DNA of 58,119 nucleotides. It comes from a virus. Of the stretch, positions 13,980 to 22,486 are shown in pieces. Position numbers and translations under genes: made by a program. The DNA is taken from positions 1 to 58,119 of the IMG/VR virus record IMGVR_UViG_3300035670_000245; one strand, written 5' to 3'. Numbering within the stretch: the first letter of the stretch is position 1; each line of letters opens with the position of its first letter. The notes below the pieces were generated by a model. The model was given only the letters and a program-made list of their open reading frames with translations, was not told where the DNA came from and ran no database searches.

Positions 13980-16033
13980 AGACCCTGATATTAGACATAG
14001 AGAATACAGTATCGAATAGAAACGGAAGGAAGCACCTAGACCCATTTGAGCCAGACAATACTCTGGTAATGATTGGGTGTAAGTGGGTGGATAAAGAGGT
14101 GTGTGTCTACACCTTTGACCATGCAGAGGTTACGAATTCGTCAGAGACTATCAACGAATACCGACAGTCTGTACAGTCTCTGCTTGATGCGGCTGATCTG
14201 CTGGTGGGGCACAACCTGTCCCACGATCTTGTCTGGTTGTGGGAGTCCGGGTTTACCTACGATGGTAAGATATTCGACACCATGCTAGGTGAGTATGTCT
14301 TACTGCGTGGTCAGAACCTGCCACTAGATCTTGGTTCTGTAGCTGAAAGATATGGCACAGTACAGAAGCAAGATACCCTGAAGGAATACTTTAAGAAAGG
14401 TTATAGCACCCGTGAGATACCCTTCATGGAGTTGCAGGAGTATCTCATTCACGACATCCATGCGACCCAGGGAATATTTGAGAAGATATATGCTAGGTTG
14501 GAGACAGTCCAGGATGAGGGTCTACAAAAGACAATTGAGTTAAGTAACGAAGTTGCTGTCGTACTGTCTCGCATATACCAGACAGGATTTAAGGTAGACA
14601 CCATTGCCCTGGAAGATGTGCGTAAAGAGTTTGAGACAGAGAAGGCAGACCTAGAGCGTACCCTAAACGAGTATGTTCGTACCCTCATGGGTGATACCCC
14701 TATCAATCTCAACAGCCCAGAGCAGCTATCCTGGATTGTGTTCTCCCGTAAACCCAAAGACAAGGCAGCATGGGCCAAGGCATACACACCCTACATGCCT
14801 GATGCAGACTTCAAAGATGCAGTCAAGCGACACTTCATTACATTGTTTAAGACCAAGGCAGTACAGTGCCCGACATGCAAGGGCTTAGGTTCCATACAAA
14901 AGGTCAAGAAGGATGGCTCGTTATTTAAAAAGAGTAGTAAGTGCAGCGATTGCAGCGGGGGTTATAACTTCGTACCAACGAAAGAGGTTGCTGGTCTTAA
15001 GTTCACGCCGCCTTCTGTTAAGTGGGCCAGTGCCAACGGATTCGGAACTGACAAAGGGAACCTGGAGATATTGGAACGGGTTGCCACCAGTAAGAGTATG
15101 GAAGAAGCTAGCCGATTCCTGAAGGGACTAAGAAGACTCTCTGCCCTAGATAGTTATCTAAGTTCTTTTGTGGGTGGCATATCCGATTACCTAAAGCCCA
15201 CAGGTTTGCTACATGCCAAACTGAATCAGCACATTACAGCTACGGGTAGATTCTCTGGTAGCAACCCTAACTTCCAGAACTTCCCACGGGGTAAGACCTT
15301 TCCAATCAAACGGGTATTCGTATCCAGGTGGGAGGGTGGCAAGATTATGGAAGCAGACTTCGCACAGCTAGAGTTTCGGGTGGCTGCATTCCTTAGCCAA
15401 GATCCAGTGGCTATGAAGGAAGTGTCTGAAGGTTTCGATGTCCACAGCTACACCGCTAGGATTATCACAGAGGCTGGGCAGGAGACTTCCAGGCAGGTAG
15501 CCAAGACCCATACCTTTGCCCCTCTGTATGGCGCTACAGGCTACGGTAGAACCCCTGCTGAGGCAGCGTACTACTCACACTTCATGGAGAAGTACAAGGG
15601 CGTAGCAAAGTGGCACAAGACCCTAGCTACCCAGGCTATAGGGTATAAGTACATCAAGATACCTAGTGGCAGGGAGTATGCCTTTCCGAATGTACAAAGG
15701 AAGAGAGACGGGTCAGTTACTTTCTTTACCCAAATAAAAAATTATCCGGTGCAGGGTTTTGCTACGGCAGACATTGTGCCCCTGGCTTTGGTGGAGATCT
15801 TTAATAGATTGAAACCGTACAGTAGTTGTGTAGTAAACTCTGTGCATGATTCAATCGTTATTGATGTGCATCCAGAGGAAGTAAATAAAGTTGTAGAAGT
15901 AGTTGACAGTGTGCAAGAAGATCTGATAGGCTTGATTAACAGTCGATGGAACATAGATTTTAATGTCCCGCTTGCACTGGAAGCAAAGATAGGTGTAAAC
16001 TGGTTAGAACAAAACGAACTTGAAAGGAAATAG
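13976..16033 (+). CDS. polA: DNA polymerase I family with DnaJ-type zinc insert
   Basis: A 685-residue family A polymerase starting at GTG in the helicase stop. The 3'-5' exonuclease motif ILDIEN is at residues 5-10. Between the exonuclease and polymerase domains lies a zinc insert, CPTCKGLG...CSDCSGG (about 298-330), like the DnaJ central domain. Motif A is DFAQLEFR (about 461), motif B RQVAKTHTFAPLYG (about 507) and motif C VHDS (about 623). The position equivalent to E. coli Phe762 is Phe, reported for fast-replicating phages. The insert is the published hallmark of HMO-2011-type podoviruses. This is the replicative polymerase. Confidence 0.95.
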   Translation: MKTLILDIENTVSNRNGRKHLDPFEPDNTLVMIGCKWVDKEVCVYTFDHAEVTNSSETINEYRQSVQSLLDAADLLVGHNLSHDLVWLWESGFTYDGKIFDTMLGEYVLLRGQNLPLDLGSVAERYGTVQKQDTLKEYFKKGYSTREIPFMELQEYLIHDIHATQGIFEKIYARLETVQDEGLQKTIELSNEVAVVLSRIYQTGFKVDTIALEDVRKEFETEKADLERTLNEYVRTLMGDTPINLNSPEQLSWIVFSRKPKDKAAWAKAYTPYMPDADFKDAVKRHFITLFKTKAVQCPTCKGLGSIQKVKKDGSLFKKSSKCSDCSGGYNFVPTKEVAGLKFTPPSVKWASANGFGTDKGNLEILERVATSKSMEEASRFLKGLRRLSALDSYLSSFVGGISDYLKPTGLLHAKLNQHITATGRFSGSNPNFQNFPRGKTFPIKRVFVSRWEGGKIMEADFAQLEFRVAAFLSQDPVAMKEVSEGFDVHSYTARIITEAGQETSRQVAKTHTFAPLYGATGYGRTPAEAAYYSHFMEKYKGVAKWHKTLATQAIGYKYIKIPSGREYAFPNVQRKRDGSVTFFTQIKNYPVQGFATADIVPLALVEIFNRLKPYSSCVVNSVHDSIVIDVHPEEVNKVVEVVDSVQEDLIGLINSRWNIDFNVPLALEAKIGVNWLEQNELERK

Positions 16034-16034
16034 T

Positions 16035-16937
16035 ATGAGCGATCTAGTGACCCTCAATGATAGTGCCAACTTTGCAGCAATGGCAGCAGCTATGGGTATG
16101 AATGCAGATGTAAAGAAGGAAGGTAAGAAGTCAGCCTTGGCCCGGTTAAAAATTGACCACTCAGGTGTGATGGGTGAAGAGGAAATCAAGGGCAAGCTGA
16201 AGAAGGTACAGGTAATTGATGCTGGTAACTACTGCCTCAGTGTACCGTCTGGTGATGCAGACAAGAAAGTTTATTGCAGTGCCCCTTTGATTCGCCTGTT
16301 CAATCAGCGTTTTATGTACAAGCGTTTCATCAAAGAAGGTGACACAGGCCGGTTCGTCAAGACCCTGATGGCTACGGATCTTAAGGCTGATCTCCGGGAC
16401 ACAGACGGTGGCTTTAACTGCGGTAAACCGGGAGGCTGGGTTGAGGATTACAAGGCACTGCCCGAGGACATGAAGAACCTGATCAAGTCCATCAAGCGTG
16501 TGCGTGTTTTGTTTGGCACAGTGACCATGCCTGATGCAGTTAATGAGGATGGATCACCTGCTGATCCTGTTGTTGATGTCCCGTTCATCTGGGAAGTAGA
16601 CAACAAGACTAGCTTCAAGGATATGGGTGCCCCGATTACCCAGCTAGCGAAGAACAATCGCCTGCTGCCTCAGCACAATATCCTGTTGTCTACCAAAGAG
16701 AACCCCCTGCCTAACGGTAGTGCATTCTGGACTGCTGTCCCAGCCCTGGATCTCTCGGTGACCCTACCGCTGACTGACAAGGATCAAGAGATCTTTGCTT
16801 CATTCAACCAGTGGATCAAAGACTACAACGAGTATGTAGCTAATGCACACAAGGAAGCACAGAACCTTACAGAGGACGATGCTTTGAAGGATGTAGTCGA
16901 TGAGTTTGTAGACGTAGAAGTACAGGAAGCTGCCTAA
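16035..16937 (+). CDS. Single-stranded DNA-binding protein (probable)
   Basis: ATG after GAAAGGAAATAGT; an in-frame TTG upstream lies in the end of polA. The product (300 aa) has a Lys-rich N-terminus, a beta-rich core with paired Cys/Gly loops, and a strongly acidic C-terminal tail (VVDEFVDVEVQEAA), which phage SSBs use to recruit replication enzymes. The place between polymerase and exonuclease matches T7-like gene order. Assignment rests on position and tail more than on clear motifs. Confidence 0.65.
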   Translation: MSDLVTLNDSANFAAMAAAMGMNADVKKEGKKSALARLKIDHSGVMGEEEIKGKLKKVQVIDAGNYCLSVPSGDADKKVYCSAPLIRLFNQRFMYKRFIKEGDTGRFVKTLMATDLKADLRDTDGGFNCGKPGGWVEDYKALPEDMKNLIKSIKRVRVLFGTVTMPDAVNEDGSPADPVVDVPFIWEVDNKTSFKDMGAPITQLAKNNRLLPQHNILLSTKENPLPNGSAFWTAVPALDLSVTLPLTDKDQEIFASFNQWIKDYNEYVANAHKEAQNLTEDDALKDVVDEFVDVEVQEAA

Positions 16938-17791
16938 TGAATCACCCTGCCGAGATTAAAGTACACCAGTACCTGTCCAATGTACAGGCCGGTGAGGCTA
17001 CACTGAGTGATGAGGTCATTGACCAGATCACCACAGATGTACGCAATGCCCTGGTGAAACAATTCTCTAAGAGAGATAAAAACTTTCGATTGAGAATGTC
17101 TAATATCGGCAGGGATTACTGCCAGCTATGGTTCGACAAGAACGATCCAGATGCAGCAGTGCCATTCTCTACAAACTTTATCATCAACATGATGATAGGG
17201 GATATTGTAGAGGCAGTCTTCAAAGGGTTGTTAGTTCAATCGGGTGTGTCCTTCACCAACGGTGAGAAGGTTGTATGGGATCTAGGATCTGTCGCAATAG
17301 AGGGCACACCCGACCTCATTATGGATGGCAAGGTAGACGATGTTAAGTCTGCTAGCCCCTGGTCTTACGAAAATAAGTTTAAAGACTACGCCACATTGGC
17401 AGAGAAAGATTCCTTTGGTTATGTGGCCCAGCTTGTAGGATATGCCGAAGCTGCCAAGGTACAGCCTGGAGGCTGGTGGGTAGTCAACAAAGCTAACGGC
17501 GAGTTCAAGTATGTATCTGCTGAAGGTGCCGAGGTTGCACCTGTTGCGGAGAATACAAAGGCATTAGCCGCAAAGCTTGCGGAGAATAAGTTTGAACGGT
17601 GCTATGAGGCACAGGAAGAAACCTACCGCAAGAAACCTACAGGCAACATGATACTAGGTAGGGATTGTCAATGGTGTAGCTACAGATACAAGTGCTGGCC
17701 TGGATTGAAAGAGATGCCTAGCCTTGTGTCCCAGGCTGAAGACAAACCCATTGTTGCTTATGTAAAGATTGACGAGAAGTATGCCGTATAA
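16937..17791 (+). CDS. PD-(D/E)XK exonuclease with a probable 4Fe-4S cluster
   Basis: A 284-residue nuclease of the RecB/Cas4 kind. The core reads GTPDLIMDG (about residues 122-130) then DDVKSA (about 133-138). Four cysteines fit a Cas4/AddB-type iron-sulphur cluster: one in DYCQLW (about 60) and three in DCQWCSYRYKC (about 242-252). It takes the place of the T7 gp6 exonuclease and may process 5' ends in recombination or degrade host DNA. It is coupled to the SSB gene (ATG in its stop). Confidence 0.8.
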   Translation: MNHPAEIKVHQYLSNVQAGEATLSDEVIDQITTDVRNALVKQFSKRDKNFRLRMSNIGRDYCQLWFDKNDPDAAVPFSTNFIINMMIGDIVEAVFKGLLVQSGVSFTNGEKVVWDLGSVAIEGTPDLIMDGKVDDVKSASPWSYENKFKDYATLAEKDSFGYVAQLVGYAEAAKVQPGGWWVVNKANGEFKYVSAEGAEVAPVAENTKALAAKLAENKFERCYEAQEETYRKKPTGNMILGRDCQWCSYRYKCWPGLKEMPSLVSQAEDKPIVAYVKIDEKYAV

Positions 17792-18227
17792 GAAAAAGAA
17801 TCATTGGTCTGCTGTGAAGAAGTCTGCGTTCCGCAGTGGGCTGGAAGAAAAGGTACAAAAGTATCTCACTGATAATGGTGTCTCTTTTAGGTACGAGACT
17901 ACCAAGATCCAATGGGAAGACAGAATGATTCGGAAATACACACCTGACTTCATTCTGCCTAACGGGATTATCATAGAGACAAAAGGTTTATTCACACCAG
18001 CAGACAGGAGGAAACACAAAGAGATTAAGAGGCAGCACCTATTCTTGGAGATCCGGTTTGTATTTGAGAATAGTAAACGCAAGATAAGCAAGCATAGTAA
18101 AACTACCTATGCTGACTGGTGTGATCAACAAGGTATTATATGGGCCGACAAAGTAGTGCCACTAGAATGGGCATTGGAAGAAGGCCACTGGGAAAATTTA
18201 TTTGACTACGAAGGAGTAAGAGTATGA
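17781..18227 (+). CDS. Endonuclease I (Holliday junction resolvase)
   Basis: Like T7 gp3. The active site pattern is present: Glu in FRSGLEEKV (about residue 20), PDF (about 55), then ETKG (about 65-68). Length (148 aa) matches T7 endonuclease I. ATG is chosen over an upstream TTG in the preceding gene. It resolves branched replication DNA before packaging and can digest host DNA. Confidence 0.9.
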   Translation: MPYKKKNHWSAVKKSAFRSGLEEKVQKYLTDNGVSFRYETTKIQWEDRMIRKYTPDFILPNGIIIETKGLFTPADRRKHKEIKRQHLFLEIRFVFENSKRKISKHSKTTYADWCDQQGIIWADKVVPLEWALEEGHWENLFDYEGVRV

Positions 18228-18550
18228 CAACGCCCCACCTGCAGAACGATGATATGGCTTTGGTTGTTCGACCCAACATCACCAATGGTAAATGGAATAG
18301 CACAGTAGATGTACAGCTTGTGGTTATGCCCAAGAAGAACATGTCTACTGAAAGTATGGAAGAAGTCTTCTACATTATGCATGGTCTTGTAGCTGCATTT
18401 AATCTTATGAACTCTGATGAAAACTTTGCCGGAATGGTAAGTGCAGAATTAGAGCGGATGGCTGAGGCAGGCGAGTTGATTAGTCACCCAGGATCTACGG
18501 ACAATGTAATCTCAATCGATCAATGGACTAAGACAAAGGGTAACGCATGA
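18224..18550 (+). CDS. Hypothetical protein (108 aa)
   Basis: Overlaps the endonuclease stop by 4 bp with GGAG upstream. Mixed alpha/beta with an internal VDVQLVVMPKKN strand and a helical C-terminal half. No family recognised; it travels with replication genes. Confidence 0.6.
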   Translation: MTTPHLQNDDMALVVRPNITNGKWNSTVDVQLVVMPKKNMSTESMEEVFYIMHGLVAAFNLMNSDENFAGMVSAELERMAEAGELISHPGSTDNVISIDQWTKTKGNA

Positions 18551-18903
18551 ACGCACCGGCTGAGAAGAAGTCTATAGATGATGCCGCACCTGAAGACTGG
18601 CACCGTACTGTCTTCAAGCATAGCTGGACCAAGGGCATTGAGAATAGTTTCAATCAAACCCTGGACAAGTTCGATGAGGTATCTAAACCACAGCACTACA
18701 ACTTTGGTAAGTTTGAAACCATCGATGTAATTGTAGATACACTAGGTGAGTTTGATGCCGTCAGTTACTGTCATGGCAATGTACTTAAGTATGTCATTCG
18801 TTCCAGGCACAAAGGTAAACCCATCCAGGATCTAGAGAAAGCTATCTGGTATCTAAATAAGATGGTTGAACTCTTGAATAAAACCAAGGGGGTAAACTGG
18901 TAA
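18547..18903 (+). CDS. DUF3310 protein
   Basis: The C-terminal 65 residues (HYNFGKFETIDVI...YCHGNVLKYVIRS...DLEKAIWYLNKMV) are a clear DUF3310 domain, often labelled nucleotide kinase-like without proof. Such domains are common near phage replication genes and are found fused or alone. It overlaps neighbours by 4 bp and 1 bp. Confidence 0.8.
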   Translation: MNAPAEKKSIDDAAPEDWHRTVFKHSWTKGIENSFNQTLDKFDEVSKPQHYNFGKFETIDVIVDTLGEFDAVSYCHGNVLKYVIRSRHKGKPIQDLEKAIWYLNKMVELLNKTKGVNW

Positions 18904-19088
18904 TGAAAACGAATGTCATTGTCGAGGTTTCTTTTGAGACAATCTTTGATGCTGACGAAATGCCTAGTTCCTATACAGAGCCAGACTACTTGGAGGAAGT
19001 TATCAAGGAGGCTGTAGAGGATGCTATGACCGATCTCGGTGCCAAGGATACCAAGGGTATCAACATAGCAATAGAGGGTCTTGAGTGA
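18903..19088 (+). CDS. Small acidic protein (61 aa)
   Basis: ATG overlaps the previous stop (TAATG). An acidic, mainly helical protein with a beta start (NVIVEVSFETIFD). The next gene overlaps it. Not recognised. Confidence 0.6.
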   Translation: MKTNVIVEVSFETIFDADEMPSSYTEPDYLEEVIKEAVEDAMTDLGAKDTKGINIAIEGLE

Positions 19089-19519
19089 CCGCTAAGAGGT
19101 TTTCCAGGGATCTCTTTGAGGAGAATGACACCCTCGCCCGTGCAGCCGGTAAAAGATACTGGCGATCTAGAGGTTGCACTGTCGAGGATAACCCCAATAG
19201 ATATGGCCCTGACTTAATAGTAAGCACACACTATGAGAAACACTACTGCGAAGTCGAAATCAAAAGGGTCTGGTCAGGTAAAGACTTTCAGTATCCCACC
19301 CTACAGATCCCGGCGAGGAAACAAAAGAACCTTCTACTCGACTTGCCATGCTGCTTTATTGTCTTTAACAATGAACAAACACATGGATTTCTTTGTACGC
19401 ACTTTGAACTTATTCGTGCCCCTATAGTTGAGGTAGCTAACAAGTATGTGTACTCTGGTGAAAAGTTTTTTCAGTTACCTATCGAAGACCTTGAACTGAT
19501 AGAGGTGCCAAGTGAGTAG
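19085..19519 (+). CDS. PD-(D/E)XK nuclease-like protein (144 aa), GTG start
   Basis: The core GPDLIV (about residues 42-47) followed by CEVEIKRVW (about 57-65) gives a D...ExK signature of restriction-like nucleases. The C-terminal half is beta-rich. Similar single-domain nucleases occur in replication modules of aquatic podoviruses. Substrate unknown. Confidence 0.65.
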   Translation: MTAKRFSRDLFEENDTLARAAGKRYWRSRGCTVEDNPNRYGPDLIVSTHYEKHYCEVEIKRVWSGKDFQYPTLQIPARKQKNLLLDLPCCFIVFNNEQTHGFLCTHFELIRAPIVEVANKYVYSGEKFFQLPIEDLELIEVPSE

Positions 19520-19781
19520 CATAAACATTACTTGCATTGAGGTTATTGAATGGTACGATGCCCAGGTTGAGAACTCTTGGGATGACAATACAAAAGCTAA
19601 CTTAGCTGAATGTATAACTGTTGGTTTTCTTGTGGATGAGAACAAACAAGCTATATGTTTAGCATTAACTGTTGCAGAATCCCACACCTGTGGTAGGATG
19701 CACATACCAAAGAAGTGGATTAAGTCCCGTAAATCTTTTATGATAAAGGAAGAAGCAGATGGACAAACAAAAGCTGACTGA
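19512..19781 (+). CDS. Hypothetical protein (89 aa), GTG start
   Basis: Overlaps its neighbour by 8 bp. An acidic N-terminal region and a basic middle (HIPKKWIKSRKSF) ending in an acidic tail. Not recognised. Confidence 0.55.
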   Translation: MSSINITCIEVIEWYDAQVENSWDDNTKANLAECITVGFLVDENKQAICLALTVAESHTCGRMHIPKKWIKSRKSFMIKEEADGQTKAD

Positions 19782-20214
19782 ATATGCGGAGTTGTTAGAT
19801 GACATTGCTGGAAATATTATTTACAATCATCGCCTTAACAGCGGGGTTGTTAATTTGTTACGACATAGTGTTGACAGCAACGATAATTATGACTTTGTCA
19901 TAGTGGATACAAAAGACATTGACTCTTGTTTTTCTGTTGTAAACAATTACAATGAGACTATCAAAAAACATCTTGAGGAGTTATCTGATGCTATCGGAAA
20001 AGTATATAAGCTTGCTTACGGGGATGAAATGTCCGACACAGATGGGTGGTACTCCACCGAAGGGGATGAGCATGGAGAGGTACCTGTGGCCTTTCAAGAC
20101 GGAGAAGGAATTGAAATTACTAGCGACCCACTATGGGAAGAAGAGTACAACATCCTTAAAGGATCTGCCCCCGGCACTACTGTAACCATAAGGAGTAGGG
20201 AAGATGGTAAGTAA
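19759..20214 (+). CDS. Acidic hypothetical protein (151 aa)
   Basis: ATG after AAGGAAGAAGCA inside the end of the preceding gene. Helical N-terminal half, acidic beta-like C-terminal half with DTDGWYSTEGDEHGE. Not recognised. Confidence 0.6.
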   Translation: MDKQKLTEYAELLDDIAGNIIYNHRLNSGVVNLLRHSVDSNDNYDFVIVDTKDIDSCFSVVNNYNETIKKHLEELSDAIGKVYKLAYGDEMSDTDGWYSTEGDEHGEVPVAFQDGEGIEITSDPLWEEEYNILKGSAPGTTVTIRSREDGK

Positions 20215-20608
20215 AAAGATATTTGAATACCGATTTGATCTTGAACAAGAGATACTTCGTGTCTGGGGTTTGAAGGAAGACCTTGAACTCTTCCATGAAA
20301 AGTATCTTGATAGCCCTACCCCTATGTCAGAAGACGAGGTATCTAACACCATAGCTGGCCTAATAACCCTGACGGATTTACGGTGTGAGAAAGCGTTCAA
20401 CACATTTGAGAAATGGTGTTCTGCTGACTATGATAGGCAGAAAGAGTTTGATAATGTACTAGAAATTGCAGCTAATATAGCTATGACTGAAGGGTTAAAC
20501 GATGTTACCGTACCGCATGAAGACTTTAGGACACGGATTGCCAGGAAGATCCGCTCCCTTAAGGTGCGTAATATAAGTGAAGAAGATTATCATAACGATA
20601 CATTTTAA
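20204..20608 (+). CDS. Hypothetical protein (134 aa)
   Basis: ATG after AAGGAGTAGGGAAG, 11-bp overlap. A helical, charged protein. It is the last gene of the replication operon before an intrinsic terminator. Not recognised. Confidence 0.6.
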   Translation: MVSKKIFEYRFDLEQEILRVWGLKEDLELFHEKYLDSPTPMSEDEVSNTIAGLITLTDLRCEKAFNTFEKWCSADYDRQKEFDNVLEIAANIAMTEGLNDVTVPHEDFRTRIARKIRSLKVRNISEEDYHNDTF

Positions 20609-20651
20609 CTATTAGACTTTAACCATACCTTCTGGTATAACTACAGATTCC

Positions 20652-20675
20652 GGGGCACTCGTTGCCCCTTTTTTT
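20652..20675 (+). terminator. Rho-independent terminator
   Basis: GGGGCA-CTCGT-TGCCCC followed by seven T. It ends the replication operon. A small TTCT-loop hairpin (ATACC/GGTAT) lies about 25 nt upstream. Confidence 0.9.
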
Positions 20676-20729
20676 ACCACTGTTGTTTCTGTTGTTTGTT
20701 TTATCTTTTAACTTTACTTAGGAGTTTTT

Positions 20730-21740
20730 ATGACACCATACTCGACTTACATAGCCAAGTCCCGCTACTCTCGTTTCCTTAACACAGAGAACCGGCGGGA
20801 GAACTGGAACGAAACTGTAACCCGTTACTTCAACTTTATGGAGGATCACCTAGCTAAAAATTATAGCTATAATTTAACCCGTGATCTTCGTACCAAACTA
20901 GAGAATGCCGTACTAAACCTGGAAGTAATGCCCAGCATGAGGGCACTAATGACTGCAGGTAAGGCACTTGAACGGGACAACACTGCCGGTTACAATTGTT
21001 CATACATCCCTATTGATGACCCCAAAGCTTTCGATGAAGCTATGTACATTTTACTATGTGGAACGGGCGTAGGTTTCTCTGTGGAGCAGAAGTATGTCAA
21101 TCAATTACCTGAAGTACCCGATCAACTTTTTGATAGTCAAACTACTATCGTGGTTTCCGATTCAAAGGAAGGGTGGGCTAAAGCACTACGACAGCTACTG
21201 GCTCTTCTTTATTCTGGTGAAGTTGCAAAGTGGGATCTATCGAAGGTTAGGCCAGCGGGTGCTAGACTTAAGACATTTGGAGGACGAGCCAGTGGCCCCG
21301 CCCCACTGGAAGAGTTATTTAAATTTACCATCGCTAAATTCCGAGGTGCATTGGGTCGCCGTCTCACTTCGATTGAATGCCATGATATTCTGTGCAAGAT
21401 CGGGGAAGTTGTTGTGGTTGGCGGGGTGCGTAGATCGGCAATGATCTCTCTGTCGGATCTTGAGGATGACAAGATGCGGCACTGTAAGTCCGGTGCATGG
21501 TGGGAACAGAACGGGCAACGGGCACTAGCAAATAACTCAGCTACATATGTACAGAAACCTGACACAAGTCAGTTCCTGCATGAGTGGACAAGCTTATATG
21601 ATTCACACAGTGGTGAGCGAGGTATCTTTAGTCGTGAGGCATCGATTAAGCAAGCCGCTAAAAACGGGCGTAGGAACCCTGACTACGAGTTTGGTACCAA
21701 TCCATGCTCAGAGATCATATTGCGGCCTTACCAATTCTGT
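20730..21740 (+). CDS. nrdJ: Class II ribonucleotide reductase, exon 1
   Basis: First part of a monomeric B12-dependent ribonucleoside-triphosphate reductase, which makes dNTPs from NTPs. It holds the N-terminal ATP-cone-less core, the SMR(A)L substrate-binding region (about residues 72-78), the GTGVGFSVE loop (about 111-119) and the active-site NPCSEI (about 325-330). The frame meets a stop just inside the intron, so unspliced RNA would give a truncated protein of 337 aa. Joined to exon 2 at Cys337/Asn338 the product reads PYQFCNLTEVV and is 629 aa. ATG follows TTAGGAG. Confidence 0.92.
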
Positions 21741-22486
21741 TAATTTTAGCAGCCTTACATAGTAATATGTATTGCAAACCGTGTGAATTCAGGGGAAGTC
21801 CAGACCGGATAATCCTGACCCAAGTTAAATCGGGGGCAACGACTAGTCGAAAGACGTACACTCAAGCGAGTGGAAGCGCACGGCACCCTCATGGGGTGAT
21901 GATATAGTCTAAGCTGCATAGGAATATGCAGATGGGTGTTGACTAACAAACTTTGTTGTGATATAACTAATGTGTAAACTTTAAAAGTTACAGAACTCAA
22001 AGGAGGTTAGTCAGGTGGAAAGAAATAGAGAAGGTTACTTGGTTTCAGATACGCATAGAGAGTGTACTAATTGCAAGTGCATATTTGAAAAGACAAGTAA
22101 AATGACGTTGTGTAAAACGTGTAACAGTGAAAGAGTTAAGTCACAGACACCAGAGTGGAAAATGCACCAAAGGGCAAAACAGCGGAGTAAAGAAACTGGC
22201 AGGGAATTCAGCTTGTTGGTTTCTGATATAGTAATACCCGATGTCTGCCCCATATTGGGGATTAAATTGAATATGAATTCTGGTAAATCTGGTGCTTATA
22301 GAAACTCACCTTCACTTGATCGCATAGACAATAGTAGAGGCTACACTAAAGATAACATTCAAGTTATCTCTCAGTTAGCAAATGCAATGAAATGTCATGC
22401 GACTAACTCTGAGTTACATATGTTTGCACAATGGGTTCTTTCCAATGTCCCTGCCGCAGAGTAGCGAACTGCGGTGAATACAACTG
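21741..22486 (+). ncRNA. Group I intron in the ribonucleotide reductase gene
   Basis: A 746-nt insert. The 5' exon ends in U and the intron ends in G, as group I splicing needs. Core elements are visible: AATTCAGGGGAAGTCC (P/Q region), AACGACTAG (R region, P7 5') and GATATAGTCTAA (S region, P7 3'). Removing it restores the reading frame exactly. It sits next to a conserved active-site sequence, as is typical for phage introns, and carries an HNH homing endonuclease in its 3' half. Confidence 0.9.
22015..22464 (+). CDS. Intron-encoded HNH homing endonuclease
   Basis: GTG start after AAAGGAGG. The 149-residue product has an N-terminal CTNCKC...CKTC zinc ribbon (about residues 17-40) and an HNH-type core, CPILGIKLN, then SLDRIDNSRGYTKDNIQVIS (about 98-117). 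Such proteins cut intronless alleles near the insertion site to spread the intron. The core ends before the intron 3' splice site, so it is fully inside the intron. Confidence 0.88.
   Translation: MERNREGYLVSDTHRECTNCKCIFEKTSKMTLCKTCNSERVKSQTPEWKMHQRAKQRSKETGREFSLLVSDIVIPDVCPILGIKLNMNSGKSGAYRNSPSLDRIDNSRGYTKDNIQVISQLANAMKCHATNSELHMFAQWVLSNVPAAE

Noticed and set aside
21741-21743. Premature stop in the ribonucleotide reductase read as a frameshift or pseudogene
   Set aside because: Group I intron motifs, U/G splice boundaries and exact frame restoration explain it.
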